From Pandoraea horticolens (GTDB lineage: Bacteria; Pseudomonadota; Gammaproteobacteria; Burkholderiales; Burkholderiaceae), in NCBI RefSeq assembly GCF_902459555.1, contig NZ_CABPSM010000001.1:682001-746000 (forward strand): DNA of 64,000 bases, written 5' to 3'. Position 1 is the first letter of the stretch. The number at the start of each line of letters is the position of its first letter. A program made the translations under genes and the position numbers. This document shows, in pieces, positions 7,935-17,344 of this stretch. The notes beneath the pieces are model-generated. The model was not told the origin of the DNA. It worked only from the letters and a program-made list of their open reading frames with translations, and did no database searches.

Positions 7935-9269
7935 ATGAACATGCTGAACATCGCCACGCAAGGCGTGAAAACTGCGCAGTTGTTGCTCGATAACGAGTCG
8001 CTGAACATTTCGCAGATGGGAAATTCGGCGTACACACGCCGTAATGTGCGCGTGACGTCGCGCGCCGATGGCACGGTGCAGGCGCAGGAAGTCGTGCGCG
8101 TGGCCGGGCTGGAGCAGCGGCGTCAGTTGTGGCGCGCCGTGGCTGGCGCCAGCGAGCTGGAGGTACAGAAGCCGCACGCCGATGCGCTGCTCACGCAACT
8201 GGGCGGAACCGATGTGGCGAGCGACCCGCTGGGTCTGCGTGACTTCGTCAAGGCGCTCGACCACGAGGCGCAGACGGTTGGCGGCGACGTTCATGCGGAT
8301 GAAGTCTTCGCGGCGTTGGGGCGTGTCGTCGAACGCACGAACCTGATGTTCTCTGCGTTGGAACGCATGCGCGAGAACGTTAACATGGTGCGCACCGGGG
8401 ATGCGGAGAAGGTGAATCGCCTGACGGCCTCGCTTGCCGATCTGAACCGTCTGCATCGGTTGGCGCCGGACGAGGCCGGCCGTCTTGCCATCGAGGATCA
8501 ACGCGATCAGGCGCTGGGCGAACTGGCGACGTTCATCGACGTGGAGGTGCGCGAGGACGGCAGCGGGGCGTATCACGTACTCACGCGCAGCGGGCACCCG
8601 CTCGTGCTGGGCAATCGTGCGGCGCAACTCGAAGCCCTGCCGGCTGGCGGGTACGCGCTTGTGGCCGGGGCGTCGCGGGTGAATGTGCCGGCCGACGGGC
8701 TGGGCGGCCGCTTGGGCGGGCACGACAGGTTTCTCACACGCGAGCTGGATCAGCGCGCTGCCGACGTGACGGAAGTGGCGCGCACGCTCGCCGAGCAACT
8801 GAATCGGGCGCATGCCGACGACTCGTCCTCATCCTTCAGCGGTACGCCGCTACTGTCGCTGACGACGAGCCCGAATGGCGCGCCGCGACTGGAACGCACG
8901 CTCGCGACGGCGCAAGGTCTCGACCTCAACGCCGATAGTCTCCACGGCAACGGCAAGACGTTGCAGCGCCTGAAAGGTGCAATCAACGCGCCGGTATCGC
9001 TACCGGGCCGTGTGAGCGGAACGCTTGTCGAAGCCATGAGTGCATTGGCCGCCGACACCGGCCGTCGAGCCAGCGAAATCGAAGCCGGCAGAGAGTCTGC
9101 CGGTGCGGTGCTGGTGTCTGCGCGAACGCAGTTTCAAAAGCAGGCGGGCGTCGACGAGACCGAGTCGGGCGGTGCACTCATGTCCTACATGAAGCTCTAC
9201 CGTGCGAACGCCCGGGTGGCCTCCGTTGCCAACGAACTATTCGACGCCACGCTGGCGATGGTGCGCTGA
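7935..9269 (+). CDS. flgK: Flagellar hook-associated protein 1, FlgK
   Basis: FlgK is the first junction protein between hook and filament. The 444-residue product is shorter than enteric FlgK (about 547), the loss being in the outward domains. The N-terminus keeps the hook-type pattern (ATQGVKTAQLLLDNESLNIS) and the C-terminus has the HAP1 block (LMSYMKLYRANARVASVANE). It begins 40 bases after flgJ and precedes flgL by 30 bases. Confidence 0.92.
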   Translation: MNMLNIATQGVKTAQLLLDNESLNISQMGNSAYTRRNVRVTSRADGTVQAQEVVRVAGLEQRRQLWRAVAGASELEVQKPHADALLTQLGGTDVASDPLGLRDFVKALDHEAQTVGGDVHADEVFAALGRVVERTNLMFSALERMRENVNMVRTGDAEKVNRLTASLADLNRLHRLAPDEAGRLAIEDQRDQALGELATFIDVEVREDGSGAYHVLTRSGHPLVLGNRAAQLEALPAGGYALVAGASRVNVPADGLGGRLGGHDRFLTRELDQRAADVTEVARTLAEQLNRAHADDSSSSFSGTPLLSLTTSPNGAPRLERTLATAQGLDLNADSLHGNGKTLQRLKGAINAPVSLPGRVSGTLVEAMSALAADTGRRASEIEAGRESAGAVLVSARTQFQKQAGVDETESGGALMSYMKLYRANARVASVANELFDATLAMVR

Positions 9270-9299
9270 TCCGGGCAACGCCCGGGAAAGGAAAACACA

Positions 9300-10208
9300 A
9301 TGCAGATCAATCACCACTTCAGCCGTTTCGAGCGCGAGCACGCGCTGCGCGACATGAACGAACGGCTGGCGCGCATGACCGACCATGCACGTGAAGAAAA
9401 GCGTGTACTGCGTGCCTCGGACGATCCGGTCGATTTCGAACGTATCGCCCGCATCGACCGTCAACAGCAGACCATTGCGCATCGCACGAAGGTCATCGCC
9501 AGCCTTGAGGCCGATCTCAAGCAAGCGAGCGTGAGCCTGAAGAATGCTCGTGATCGGCTCAGCGCCTTCAAGAGCGAAGTGTCGCTGAAGGCCGATGCGT
9601 TGCAGGCCGGCGAGGCGCGGGCATCCGCAGACAAGATTCGCGAACTGATGAGCGGACTGGTTAGCGCGATCAACACCCGCCGTGCGGATGGCAGCTATCT
9701 TTTTGCCAGCAGCGGTGCGCCCATCAGCGACACTGCCGGGCCGGGCGCCGCGGCAGTGAACTTCGCGCTGAGTGCAGCCGCGCAAGCCCCGGCGGCCGTC
9801 GAGATCGGCGATGGATTGCACCATACCAACGCCTCGCAGGCGTGGAAAGGAATGCCGGATCTGCTCAATCGTCTCGGGGCGGCAGCCGCATCGTTGACGA
9901 ATGCGGGTAACGCGAATCAGGGCACGGTATCAAGTGCCATGCTGCGCGGTCTTGCCGAATCGGTTGGCAATCAGGCCAGCCAGGTCTCGGCCGCCGAGTT
10001 TGTGAACGACCACGGCGCGAAGCGGCTCGAAGCCGTGCGCAAGGATCATGTGTTGCAGGGCGAGGTGTTGGTGAAGGCCCGTGTCGCCATCGAAGGCAAG
10101 AGCGCCAACGAGGCGTTGCCGGAGTTGTTGGCCATGTACCGTGCCATTTCGGCCGCGCGCACCGCGCACGCCGAAGTGGGTAAGTTGTCGTTCTTCGATG
10201 CGATTTAG
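9300..10208 (+). CDS. flgL: Flagellar hook-associated protein 3, FlgL
   Basis: FlgL is the second junction protein and is related to flagellin. The 302-residue product has the flagellin-like start (LRASDDPVDFERIARIDRQQ near residues 36-55, equivalent to the DDPxxx region), long coiled helices, and a C-terminal helix ending AHAEVGKLSFFDAI. A GGAAAGGAA purine stretch precedes the ATG. It is the last recognisable flg gene of the run. Confidence 0.92.
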   Translation: MQINHHFSRFEREHALRDMNERLARMTDHAREEKRVLRASDDPVDFERIARIDRQQQTIAHRTKVIASLEADLKQASVSLKNARDRLSAFKSEVSLKADALQAGEARASADKIRELMSGLVSAINTRRADGSYLFASSGAPISDTAGPGAAAVNFALSAAAQAPAAVEIGDGLHHTNASQAWKGMPDLLNRLGAAAASLTNAGNANQGTVSSAMLRGLAESVGNQASQVSAAEFVNDHGAKRLEAVRKDHVLQGEVLVKARVAIEGKSANEALPELLAMYRAISAARTAHAEVGKLSFFDAI

Positions 10209-10255
10209 GAGGCTCATCGTGGGCTTGCACCATCTGACCCAACAGGATCTCGTCC

Positions 10256-11401
10256 ATGGTTGACATCGTCCGTGAGATTCCCGGGAGTGCCGCACTCGAC
10301 GACGCACTGACGTCGTCGCGTCTGAATCCCCGCCGGGGCGACGCGCAGGAAGCCGGCGCTTCGGCGCGCGCGCCCGACGGCGTAGGTTCGACGAATGCCG
10401 CGCCGGGTGTGACCGGGCGCGCGCGCGTTGGCGCGTCGGCGTGGCCCACGTCGCGGGGCGTCGAGTGGTTCGACAAGCAGCGTGTCGCACAAGTGACCGA
10501 GCTGATTGCTCGGCATGCGACGGCCAGCCGCGCGAGTGCCGGTGCCCAATGGTTGTCGATGCTTCATGCCTCGGCGAGTGTGGCGATGACGTCGCTTTCG
10601 CGCTGGCAAGACGGCGACCCCGTGTCGCAGGCACAGGCACGCCGGGCGCTCGACGCTCTCGGCGCGCATTGGCAGAACCGCGAGCGCGGTAGCCTGGGCA
10701 CGGTCGACGACCGCCTGCATTTCGACGAACGAGGAAACGCGCCGAGACGGTTCACGGTCGACGGTGTCGCCCCCGCGCAGTGGCGCGCGTCGAAGGCCGA
10801 GCAGATTACGCTCTTCCCCGCCGGCCCCCACAAACCAGGTGTCGAGATCGATGTGGCGAATGCGGTGTCGCAAGCAGGGCTGCGCCGCCGTGCGACGCGA
10901 GCGTTGGCGGCCTACGGCATCACCCTGGAGCCGCCCCCGCCCGAGCGCGGATGGGTGATGAGCACGCCGGGCACGGCGTGGCCGGCGCTGGCGTCGCGCA
11001 TGGCCATCGCGCAAACGAGCCAGGGTGCCGGCGGCCATGCACAACGTGTAATGCTTCGGGAGGCACCCGACGCCATCGCGCCGCAGACATGGCGTCTCGA
11101 TGGCGCCGATGCCGTTGCACAGACGCGCCGCGCGCTTGCATCGATGGTGCGGGCTATTCGGGCATCTCATGTGTTGGCGCAGAACACGGCGCGAGCTTCG
11201 ACGCAGGCTGTCGGCAGCGCGGCGTTGGTGAATGACCGCGCCGCTATCGATGACGAAGCATTTGATATTGCATTGGCATCGGCAAAGGCATGGACGTCGC
11301 GACTGGGCAAACAGCCGCCGTTCGTTGCGCTGACGCTCGCGATGCCGAAGGGTATCCCCGTGACGCGTGCAAACGTGCGGGCGTTGCTTGGCGCGATCTA
11401 G
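10256..11401 (+). CDS. Unrecognised protein in the lafW position of a lateral flagellar cluster
   Basis: The sequence of this 381-residue protein is not recognised. It has no signal peptide or membrane segment. Residues 1-60 are low-complexity Ala/Gly/Arg-rich, as in the disordered export leaders of flagellar axial proteins; the rest is mixed helix with many Ala and Arg. It sits 47 bases after flgL and before the flagellin gene. In Flag-2 clusters this slot holds lafW (putative hook-associated protein), so an exported axial or cap-associated role is plausible but unproven. Codon use matches the neighbouring flg genes. Confidence 0.6.
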   Translation: MVDIVREIPGSAALDDALTSSRLNPRRGDAQEAGASARAPDGVGSTNAAPGVTGRARVGASAWPTSRGVEWFDKQRVAQVTELIARHATASRASAGAQWLSMLHASASVAMTSLSRWQDGDPVSQAQARRALDALGAHWQNRERGSLGTVDDRLHFDERGNAPRRFTVDGVAPAQWRASKAEQITLFPAGPHKPGVEIDVANAVSQAGLRRRATRALAAYGITLEPPPPERGWVMSTPGTAWPALASRMAIAQTSQGAGGHAQRVMLREAPDAIAPQTWRLDGADAVAQTRRALASMVRAIRASHVLAQNTARASTQAVGSAALVNDRAAIDDEAFDIALASAKAWTSRLGKQPPFVALTLAMPKGIPVTRANVRALLGAI

Positions 11402-11562
11402 GTAAGCATCGCGGGTCCGGCTAACGCACAGTCGAGTCGCGGATGCAGATGGGAAAAATCTCCGAGAGAAAGCATTAACAAAATTCGCGAAGGGACGCCT
11501 TAACACGGTGAGGCAGGCAATCCGGTCTGCCGAATAGCTCACCAGAACAAGGAGCCCTAGCA

Positions 11563-12798
11563 ATGTTGACTCTGCATACCAACGTGGCGCAAATGTCGTC
11601 GCTGAACTCGCAACGCAGCACCGGTGGCAAGCTGAACGCCATCATGCGCGATCTCTCGACCGGCAAGAAGAACGACCTGTACAAGAACGACCCGGCCGCC
11701 GCCCGTATTTCGGCCATGCTGAACATGCACGCCAGCGGCACGAAGTCGGCGATCAGCAACATGAAGTACGCTCAGTCGAGCACCCGCGTTGCGCAAGGCG
11801 CGATGGACAAGGCCAACGAACTGCTCGTGACCATGAAGGATCTGGCCACGCAAGCGAAAGACGGCCTGAAGGGCGACGCCGAAAAGGCCGCGCTGCAACA
11901 ACAATACACGAACAACGCACAAGCGCTGCAAGCCATCTTCGAGAACACCACGTTCGCCGGTAAGAACCTGCTGAAGATGGAGTTCACTTCTTCTTCGGGC
12001 ATCACGTCGGACGGTTTGCTGGCAGCGGGCGGGATCGACCTGCAAGTCGGTGCTGGGAAGGACGAAACGAAGCGCTTTGACATCAGCACGGACCTGCAAA
12101 GCCTGTTCACCAGTGTCGGCAATGCTACGGCGCAGTTTGGGAAGCCCGTGTCGACGCTCGACGGTGTCACCAAAGTGCATGCCTTGATGGGAGCCGCAAG
12201 CGCTGCGGATGCAGCGAACACGCTGATTGGAGAACTGCACGGGAAGGCTGGAATTACCGCCATTCTGAACAAGGAGCAGGCATCTGGCGGTAACGTGAAG
12301 TGGGCGACCGCATTGGAGACGCTGCTGACGGCGGAACTCGATAAGAGCCCTGCTGACGTTCGTACGCTGAGAGATAGTCTTGCTACCGAGCTGCGCACAT
12401 TGGGTCGGGCGGCTGGTAACACGCTGACCGTGGACGAAGAGCGCACCTTGTTCCAGGCGGTTGACGAACTGTTGGTTTCGAAGGTGCAATCGACGCCTGG
12501 TCAATTGCTCACTGCAAATGACGCCGGTAGCGCCCTGACCAACCTCGAAACGGCCATCAGCCAACTCGCTACCGTGCAAGCCAGCATCGGCGCTGCCATG
12601 ATGGATCTGGACGGCCGTGAAGAAGTTCAGTCGACACTGATGCAGAACACGCGTGAAGCGAATTCGCGTCTGAACGAAGTGGACTTCGCGGAATCGGTGT
12701 CGGAACTGACCAAGCTGCAAACGCAGATGAACGTGAACCTGCAAATGCTGCAAAAGGCCGGCGAAATGCCGGGCATGATCCAGATGCTGCTGCGTTAA
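11563..12798 (+). CDS. Divergent flagellin (lateral type, LafA-like)
   Basis: This 411-residue protein is the filament subunit of the cluster. The N-terminal D0/D1 region is recognisable (LTLHTNVAQMSSLNSQRSTG, then SSTRVAQGAMDKANELLVTM) and the C-terminal block NSRLNEVDFAESVSELTKLQ with a terminal hydrophobic MIQMLLR matches flagellins. The usual RINSAxDDAAG stretch is replaced by NDLYKNDPAAARIS. The central variable domain is about 200 residues. An AAGGAG ribosome site at 11549-11554 gives an ideal spacing. A 160-bp gap precedes the gene, so it probably has its own late promoter. Confidence 0.9.
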   Translation: MLTLHTNVAQMSSLNSQRSTGGKLNAIMRDLSTGKKNDLYKNDPAAARISAMLNMHASGTKSAISNMKYAQSSTRVAQGAMDKANELLVTMKDLATQAKDGLKGDAEKAALQQQYTNNAQALQAIFENTTFAGKNLLKMEFTSSSGITSDGLLAAGGIDLQVGAGKDETKRFDISTDLQSLFTSVGNATAQFGKPVSTLDGVTKVHALMGAASAADAANTLIGELHGKAGITAILNKEQASGGNVKWATALETLLTAELDKSPADVRTLRDSLATELRTLGRAAGNTLTVDEERTLFQAVDELLVSKVQSTPGQLLTANDAGSALTNLETAISQLATVQASIGAAMMDLDGREEVQSTLMQNTREANSRLNEVDFAESVSELTKLQTQMNVNLQMLQKAGEMPGMIQMLLR

Positions 12799-12847
12799 TT
12801 GCGCCGCACCGGCCGGTGATGTCTTCCGGCAGGCAAGTCTGAAAAAA

Positions 12848-12881
12848 GAAGAGCCAACGGCTTCACGCCGTTGGCTCTTTT
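12848..12881 (+). terminator. Rho-independent terminator after flagellin
   Basis: An 11-bp perfect stem (GAGCCAACGGC at 12851-12861 with GCCGTTGGCTC at 12867-12877) has a 5-nt loop and is followed by TTTT on the plus strand. It lies 50 bases after the flagellin stop. Confidence 0.88.
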
Positions 12882-12896
12882 GTCTTATGCGCATAG

Positions 12897-12927
12897 AAAA
12901 AACGCCAACGACGACATGCCGTTGGCG
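12897..12927 (-). terminator. Rho-independent terminator for the flhA operon
   Basis: An 8-bp stem (CGCCAACG at 12903-12910 with CGTTGGCG at 12920-12927) is followed on the minus strand by six T. It lies 45 bases beyond the flhA stop. Its stem shares the GCCAACG/CGTTGGC core with the flagellin terminator facing it. Confidence 0.82.
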
Positions 12928-12971
12928 CTTTGTCACGGTAAACCCACCTGCGCGTTGATAAAACCCTTTCC

Positions 12972-15050
12972 TTACCCCAACGTTCCCGCCACTTCGATCT
13001 CCTTCGTCTGCGGCACTTCGTTGTACGAGAGCACGTGCAGGCCGCTCGCAAACATCCGTGCGTAACGAGAGAGCAACGGACGCAGTTGCGGCATGACAAG
13101 CAGGACCGGTGTGCGGCCCGTTTGTTTCATGTTCTCGCGGGCCTGTGGCATGTGCGACTGCAATTGCTCAAGCAATTGCGGATCGAGCGGGAAGGCATCG
13201 GCGGTTGACTTGCCCGCTTGCTGCGCGGCCGTATAGGCGCCCAGCAGCAAGTTCTCCAGATCGGTCGTGAGTTGGTAGACGTGAAGCGTCGGCTCGTCGC
13301 CGATCAGCCCGTGCACCAGCCGTCGCTTGAGCGCGCTGCGCGCCTCAGCGGCCAGCACCAGCGGCTCCTTGCTCACCGCCGAGGCGTTGACCAGCGCCGT
13401 CGCCAGCACGTCGATATCCTGCAACGACACCGCTTCCGCGAGCAGCAGACGGATGACCGCCAATTGCTGCTGATGCGTGAGCGCCTTGTCCAGTGCATCG
13501 GCCAGCGATGGCGACAATTCCCGCAACCGTTCGCCGAGCGCCGTCACATCCTGATAGGTGAACAAGTCGGCCAGATGCGCCTTCATTGCCTCCTGAACGT
13601 GCGTGGCGATCACTCCCGCAGGATCGACGATCTGGTAACCCAGCCCTAGTGCGTGTGCGCGCTGCTCGGGCTCGATCCACACCACGGGCATGCCGAACGA
13701 CGGATCGATGGCCGGCATGCCGTCGAGTTCGCCATAGCAATCGGGCGCGGCAATCGCCATGAGCCGATCGTGCGGTACCGACGCGCTTGCAACGCGTACG
13801 CCGCCAACGTCGATGGCATATTCGGTGGCGCCGAGTCCGAGGCCGGTATCGAGCCTGACCGCAGGCACCACGAAGCCCATCGCCTGCGAGAGGGTTTGCC
13901 GCATGCCATAGAGCCGTTGCACGAGCGGGGCGCCTTCGCGTTTGTCCACGAGCCCCACGATCTGGTAGCCGAGGCTGACTGTCACCGGTGAGACGAACGG
14001 CAGTTGCTGCCACATGAGCGCCGGAGGTTCGTGCGCCGTCAGTGCGGCTTCCAGCGCGCCGGTGTCGTCGGCTGCGTCGGGCACACGCCGCTGGCTCACG
14101 CGCCACGCCACGAACCCCATAACGCCGGCGAACGCCAGAAACGGCACCGTCGGCATACCGGGAATCACTGCGAGAACGAACATCAACACCGCCACGCTCG
14201 CAAGCACCGAGGGCGACGCCAGCAACTGGTTGCCCACCTGCTTCTCGAAGTCGCCCGCGTCGGACACGCGGGTCACGATGATGGCCGCAGCCGACGACAG
14301 CAGCAGCGCCGGAATCTGTGCGACCAGCCCGTCGCCAATGGTCAGCAGCGAGTACTGACGGAAGGCGTCACCGGCGCTCATGTCGTGCATCGTCACGCCG
14401 ATGGCAGCACCGCCGATCAGGTTGATGAGCAGGATCAGGATGCTGGCAATGGCATCGCCGCGAACGAATTTCGATGCGCCGTCCATCGCGCCATAGAAGT
14501 CGGCTTCCGAGCCCACCTCGCGACGGCGCGTCTGCGCGGCTTCCTGGTTGATGAGACCCGCGTTCAGGTCGGCATCGATGGCCATCTGCTTGCCAGGCAG
14601 CGCGTCGAGCGTGAAGCGCGCCGAGACTTCCGAGATGCGCTCCGCCCCCTTGGTGACCACCACGAAGTTGATGATCATCAGGATCACGAACACCACGAGA
14701 CCCACGACGAAGTTGCCGCCGATGACCACATTGCCGAACGATTCGATGACGCTACCTGCTGCGTGCGTGCCTTCGTTGCCCTTGAGGAGCACCACGCGCG
14801 TGGAGGCCACGTTCAGTGTCAGGCGCATGAGCGTCGTGACGAGAATGACCGTCGGGAAGACGGAGAAATCGAGCGGACGCCGCACCGACAGACTCACCAG
14901 AATCACGACCATCGAGAGCACGATGTTGAACGTGAAAAGCGTGTCGAGCAGCAGCGGCGGCAACGGCAGGATCACCATCGCTAGGATGGCGAAGACGATG
15001 AGCGGCGTCAGAAATTTGTGACGCCGAAGGTCGGTCAGTAGTCGGCTCAT
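12972..15050 (-). CDS. flhA: Flagellar type III export gate protein FlhA
   Basis: FlhA is the large inner-membrane export-gate subunit. This 692-residue protein has about eight N-terminal membrane segments. The FHIPEP signature follows (RFTLDALPGKQMAIDADLNA near residues 143-162), then the cytoplasmic four-subdomain C-terminal half that docks chaperone-substrate complexes. It is the last gene of the minus-strand operon fliM-N-P-Q-R-flhB-flhA and starts four bases after flhB. Length is normal. Confidence 0.96.
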   Translation of the reverse strand: MSRLLTDLRRHKFLTPLIVFAILAMVILPLPPLLLDTLFTFNIVLSMVVILVSLSVRRPLDFSVFPTVILVTTLMRLTLNVASTRVVLLKGNEGTHAAGSVIESFGNVVIGGNFVVGLVVFVILMIINFVVVTKGAERISEVSARFTLDALPGKQMAIDADLNAGLINQEAAQTRRREVGSEADFYGAMDGASKFVRGDAIASILILLINLIGGAAIGVTMHDMSAGDAFRQYSLLTIGDGLVAQIPALLLSSAAAIIVTRVSDAGDFEKQVGNQLLASPSVLASVAVLMFVLAVIPGMPTVPFLAFAGVMGFVAWRVSQRRVPDAADDTGALEAALTAHEPPALMWQQLPFVSPVTVSLGYQIVGLVDKREGAPLVQRLYGMRQTLSQAMGFVVPAVRLDTGLGLGATEYAIDVGGVRVASASVPHDRLMAIAAPDCYGELDGMPAIDPSFGMPVVWIEPEQRAHALGLGYQIVDPAGVIATHVQEAMKAHLADLFTYQDVTALGERLRELSPSLADALDKALTHQQQLAVIRLLLAEAVSLQDIDVLATALVNASAVSKEPLVLAAEARSALKRRLVHGLIGDEPTLHVYQLTTDLENLLLGAYTAAQQAGKSTADAFPLDPQLLEQLQSHMPQARENMKQTGRTPVLLVMPQLRPLLSRYARMFASGLHVLSYNEVPQTKEIEVAGTLG

Positions 15051-15054
15051 AAGT

Positions 15055-16203
15055 TTAAGGAATCAGTCGCGTAGCGGGTGGATCGGAGAGCGTCGCGGGC
15101 ACGGTGGGCGTGTCCGGTCGGTCGGGTTGGGTAGTGCGCTCGCCTGTACGCCAGGCGCGCAGTTGCAGGACGTAGGCCAGAATCACGGCGACCGCGTCGT
15201 ACAGGGCGGCGGGAATCTGCTGGTTGACCTGACTGGTGTGGTACAGCGCTCGCGCGAGCGGCGGGGCGCTCACGACGTCGATCTTGTGTTCACGGGCGAT
15301 CTGTCGCAGCACGGCGGCCATTTCGTCGAGGCCGCGCGCCACCACATAGGGCGCTTGCGCCCGACCGGTGTCGTACTTGAGGGCAATGGCGTAGTGCGTC
15401 GGGTTCACGATCACCACGTCGGCCGTGGGCACCGTGTGCCGCAAGCTGCGCTCGGCCATGCGGCGCTGGATCTGGCGAATGCGCTGCTTCACTTCGGGGC
15501 GTCCCTCGGTCTGCTTGTGCTCGTTCTTCACTTCCTGCTTGGTCATGCGTTGATCGCGCATGAACAGGAAGCGCTGCAAGGGCAGATCGAGCAACGCGAA
15601 GGCGACGAAGGCGCCGCCCAGCACGAGCACGGCATCGCGCAACAGCCATACCCCCACGGTGATCGCCTCACCCGGCGCGCTCGCCTGCAACACGAGCAAG
15701 TCGTCCCAGCGTGCTTTTACGACAAGCACGAGCACCGTCACGACCAGCGCGACCTTGAAGACGGCGGTGCCGACCTGCGCGTAGTGCTTCATCGAGACCA
15801 GCCGGCCGAGGTTCGCCTTGGGCGAGAGACGCTGCCATTTCGGTTTGAGCAGCGTCGTGCTGAAGACGTAACCGCCAGGCAGCATGGCGGCCACGCTGAT
15901 GCACAGCGGAATGGCGGCCAGCGGCGCGACGAGTTTGACGAGCAGCCACATCGCGGCGGGCAGCAGGGCCGTCCAGGCGTCGTCGAAGCCGATGCCCGCG
16001 AGATCGGCGAACGCCGCTGCGTAGAGCGAGCGGAATTCGTCGAGCTGCGCAGGCGCGGTGACCGCGAGCACGGCCACACTGGCCATGATGCCCACCGCAG
16101 TGGCGGTATCGCGCGAGCGCGCCACCTGCCCCTGCTCACGCGCGCGGCGCAGCTTCTGGAAGGAGGCGGCTTCGGACTTGTCGCCGGTGTCCTGGGTCGT
16201 CAT
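15055..16203 (-). CDS. flhB: Flagellar export switch protein FlhB
   Basis: FlhB switches export specificity from hook to filament proteins. This 382-residue protein has four membrane segments and the self-cleaving NPTH motif in VIVNPTHYAIALKYD near residues 268-282. The N-terminal QKLRRAREQGQVARSRD is typical. The tail after residue 350 is Pro/Thr-rich. It lies between fliR and flhA; the fliR stop is four bases upstream. Confidence 0.96.
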   Translation of the reverse strand: MTTQDTGDKSEAASFQKLRRAREQGQVARSRDTATAVGIMASVAVLAVTAPAQLDEFRSLYAAAFADLAGIGFDDAWTALLPAAMWLLVKLVAPLAAIPLCISVAAMLPGGYVFSTTLLKPKWQRLSPKANLGRLVSMKHYAQVGTAVFKVALVVTVLVLVVKARWDDLLVLQASAPGEAITVGVWLLRDAVLVLGGAFVAFALLDLPLQRFLFMRDQRMTKQEVKNEHKQTEGRPEVKQRIRQIQRRMAERSLRHTVPTADVVIVNPTHYAIALKYDTGRAQAPYVVARGLDEMAAVLRQIAREHKIDVVSAPPLARALYHTSQVNQQIPAALYDAVAVILAYVLQLRAWRTGERTTQPDRPDTPTVPATLSDPPATRLIP

Positions 16204-16207
16204 GCGC

Positions 16208-17023
16208 TCACCCCGGTCGGGCGACGGGGCCGAGCGAGTCGAGTACGCGCTCGGTCAACGTCAGGTAATGGGCGGGCAGGGCCGGCACGACTGCGGAGAG
16301 CACGATCAGCCCGACGAGCGTCGTGACGGCGAAGCCCAGTGAAAACAGATTCAGGGCCGGCGCGGCGCGATTGAGCAACCCGAGACCGAATTGCACGATG
16401 AAGGTCGTCAGCACGACGGGCAACGCCAGTGTGATCGCCGCGGCCAGCGTCCAGCCGAGGGCGCGCAGCAGTCCGCTCAGGTCGGTGAGCGGCAGACCGC
16501 CGCCGATGGGCCACACCTCGAAGCTGCGGGCGACGACGGACACCGCAATCAGATGGGCATCGGCGATGAAGAAGAGCAATGTGCCGAGGCAGACCATCAG
16601 CAGCGACACCGGTTCGCTGCTCTCGCCGTTCATCGGATCGTTCATGGCCGCCATGGCCAATCCCATCTGCGACGCGCAGAGATACCCCACGAGCGTGAGC
16701 AGACCGCGCACGATGAAGAACGCCAGACCGAGGCACGCACCGATGATTGCCTGTTCCGCGGCGAGTGCAATGCCCGCGAGCGAGAACGGATCGGTCGGCG
16801 GCACACCGGTCTGGGCGAACACCGGCCACAGCGCCAGGCTGAGCACCAGAGACATGAGCACACGCCAGCGCATCGGCACCACGCCTTCGCCAACGAGTGG
16901 CAGCATGCTCAGTGCCGCAACGAAGCGGCAGAACGGCCACCACAGCGTCACGAGCTGTGCAGGCCACTGGGCGAGCCAGGCTTCGAGGCCGGGGAACGCG
17001 GCAAAGGGGAGGGGAAACGGCAT
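16208..17023 (-). CDS. fliR: Flagellar export gate protein FliR
   Basis: FliR is a core membrane subunit of the flagellar type III gate. From the ATG at 17023 the protein has 271 residues and six or so membrane segments, with FFIVRGLLTLVGYLCASQMG and the C-terminal PALPAHYLTLTERVLDSLGP region. An upstream in-frame start would add 36 Arg-rich residues overlapping fliQ and is rejected. It lies 38 bases after fliQ. Confidence 0.94.
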   Translation of the reverse strand: MPFPLPFAAFPGLEAWLAQWPAQLVTLWWPFCRFVAALSMLPLVGEGVVPMRWRVLMSLVLSLALWPVFAQTGVPPTDPFSLAGIALAAEQAIIGACLGLAFFIVRGLLTLVGYLCASQMGLAMAAMNDPMNGESSEPVSLLMVCLGTLLFFIADAHLIAVSVVARSFEVWPIGGGLPLTDLSGLLRALGWTLAAAITLALPVVLTTFIVQFGLGLLNRAAPALNLFSLGFAVTTLVGLIVLSAVVPALPAHYLTLTERVLDSLGPVARPG

Positions 17024-17061
17024 GATCGTTTGTCCGGCTGCGGGCGTTGGGGCGTGCAGCG

Positions 17062-17334
17062 CTAACCGGCCAGTGAGGCCGCGCGAGCGAAGGTTTCGGC
17101 GGCGAAATCGGTGAGCGTGCCGGCGAGCCACGGCGCGGCAAACCCGAGCGTGAGCAGCGTAACGATCAGGCGCGGCAGGAACGACAGTGTCTGTTCGTTG
17201 ATCTGCGTGGCCGCCTGAAATAACGCCACCACCAGTCCCATGACGAGGCTCGGAACGATCAGGACGAGCACGATGACGATCACGAGCCGCAGGGCGTCGA
17301 GCCCGATGTCGATGGCAATATCGCTGGTGAGCAT
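17062..17334 (-). CDS. fliQ: Flagellar export gate protein FliQ
   Basis: This 90-residue protein has two membrane hairpin segments, matching FliQ (VMGLVVALFQAATQINEQTL near residues 31-50, then the LSFLPRLIVTLLTLGFAAPW segment). FliP, FliQ and FliR form the helical export channel. It lies 10 bases after fliP. Confidence 0.95.
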   Translation of the reverse strand: MLTSDIAIDIGLDALRLVIVIVLVLIVPSLVMGLVVALFQAATQINEQTLSFLPRLIVTLLTLGFAAPWLAGTLTDFAAETFARAASLAG

Positions 17335-17344
17335 GGCGTTCCCC

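Noticed and set aside
10219-10263. 14-codon GTG ORF after flgL with a GGAGG site
   Set aside because: It overlaps the next gene start and shows no leader-peptide features.
11529-11536. GCCGAATA as a sigma-28 -10 box before flagellin
   Set aside because: No TAAA-type -35 lies at the required 15-bp spacing.
13218-14984. Long plus-strand frames opposite flhA
   Set aside because: They are His/Arg/Gln-rich GC-bias shadows of flhA with no recognisable domain.
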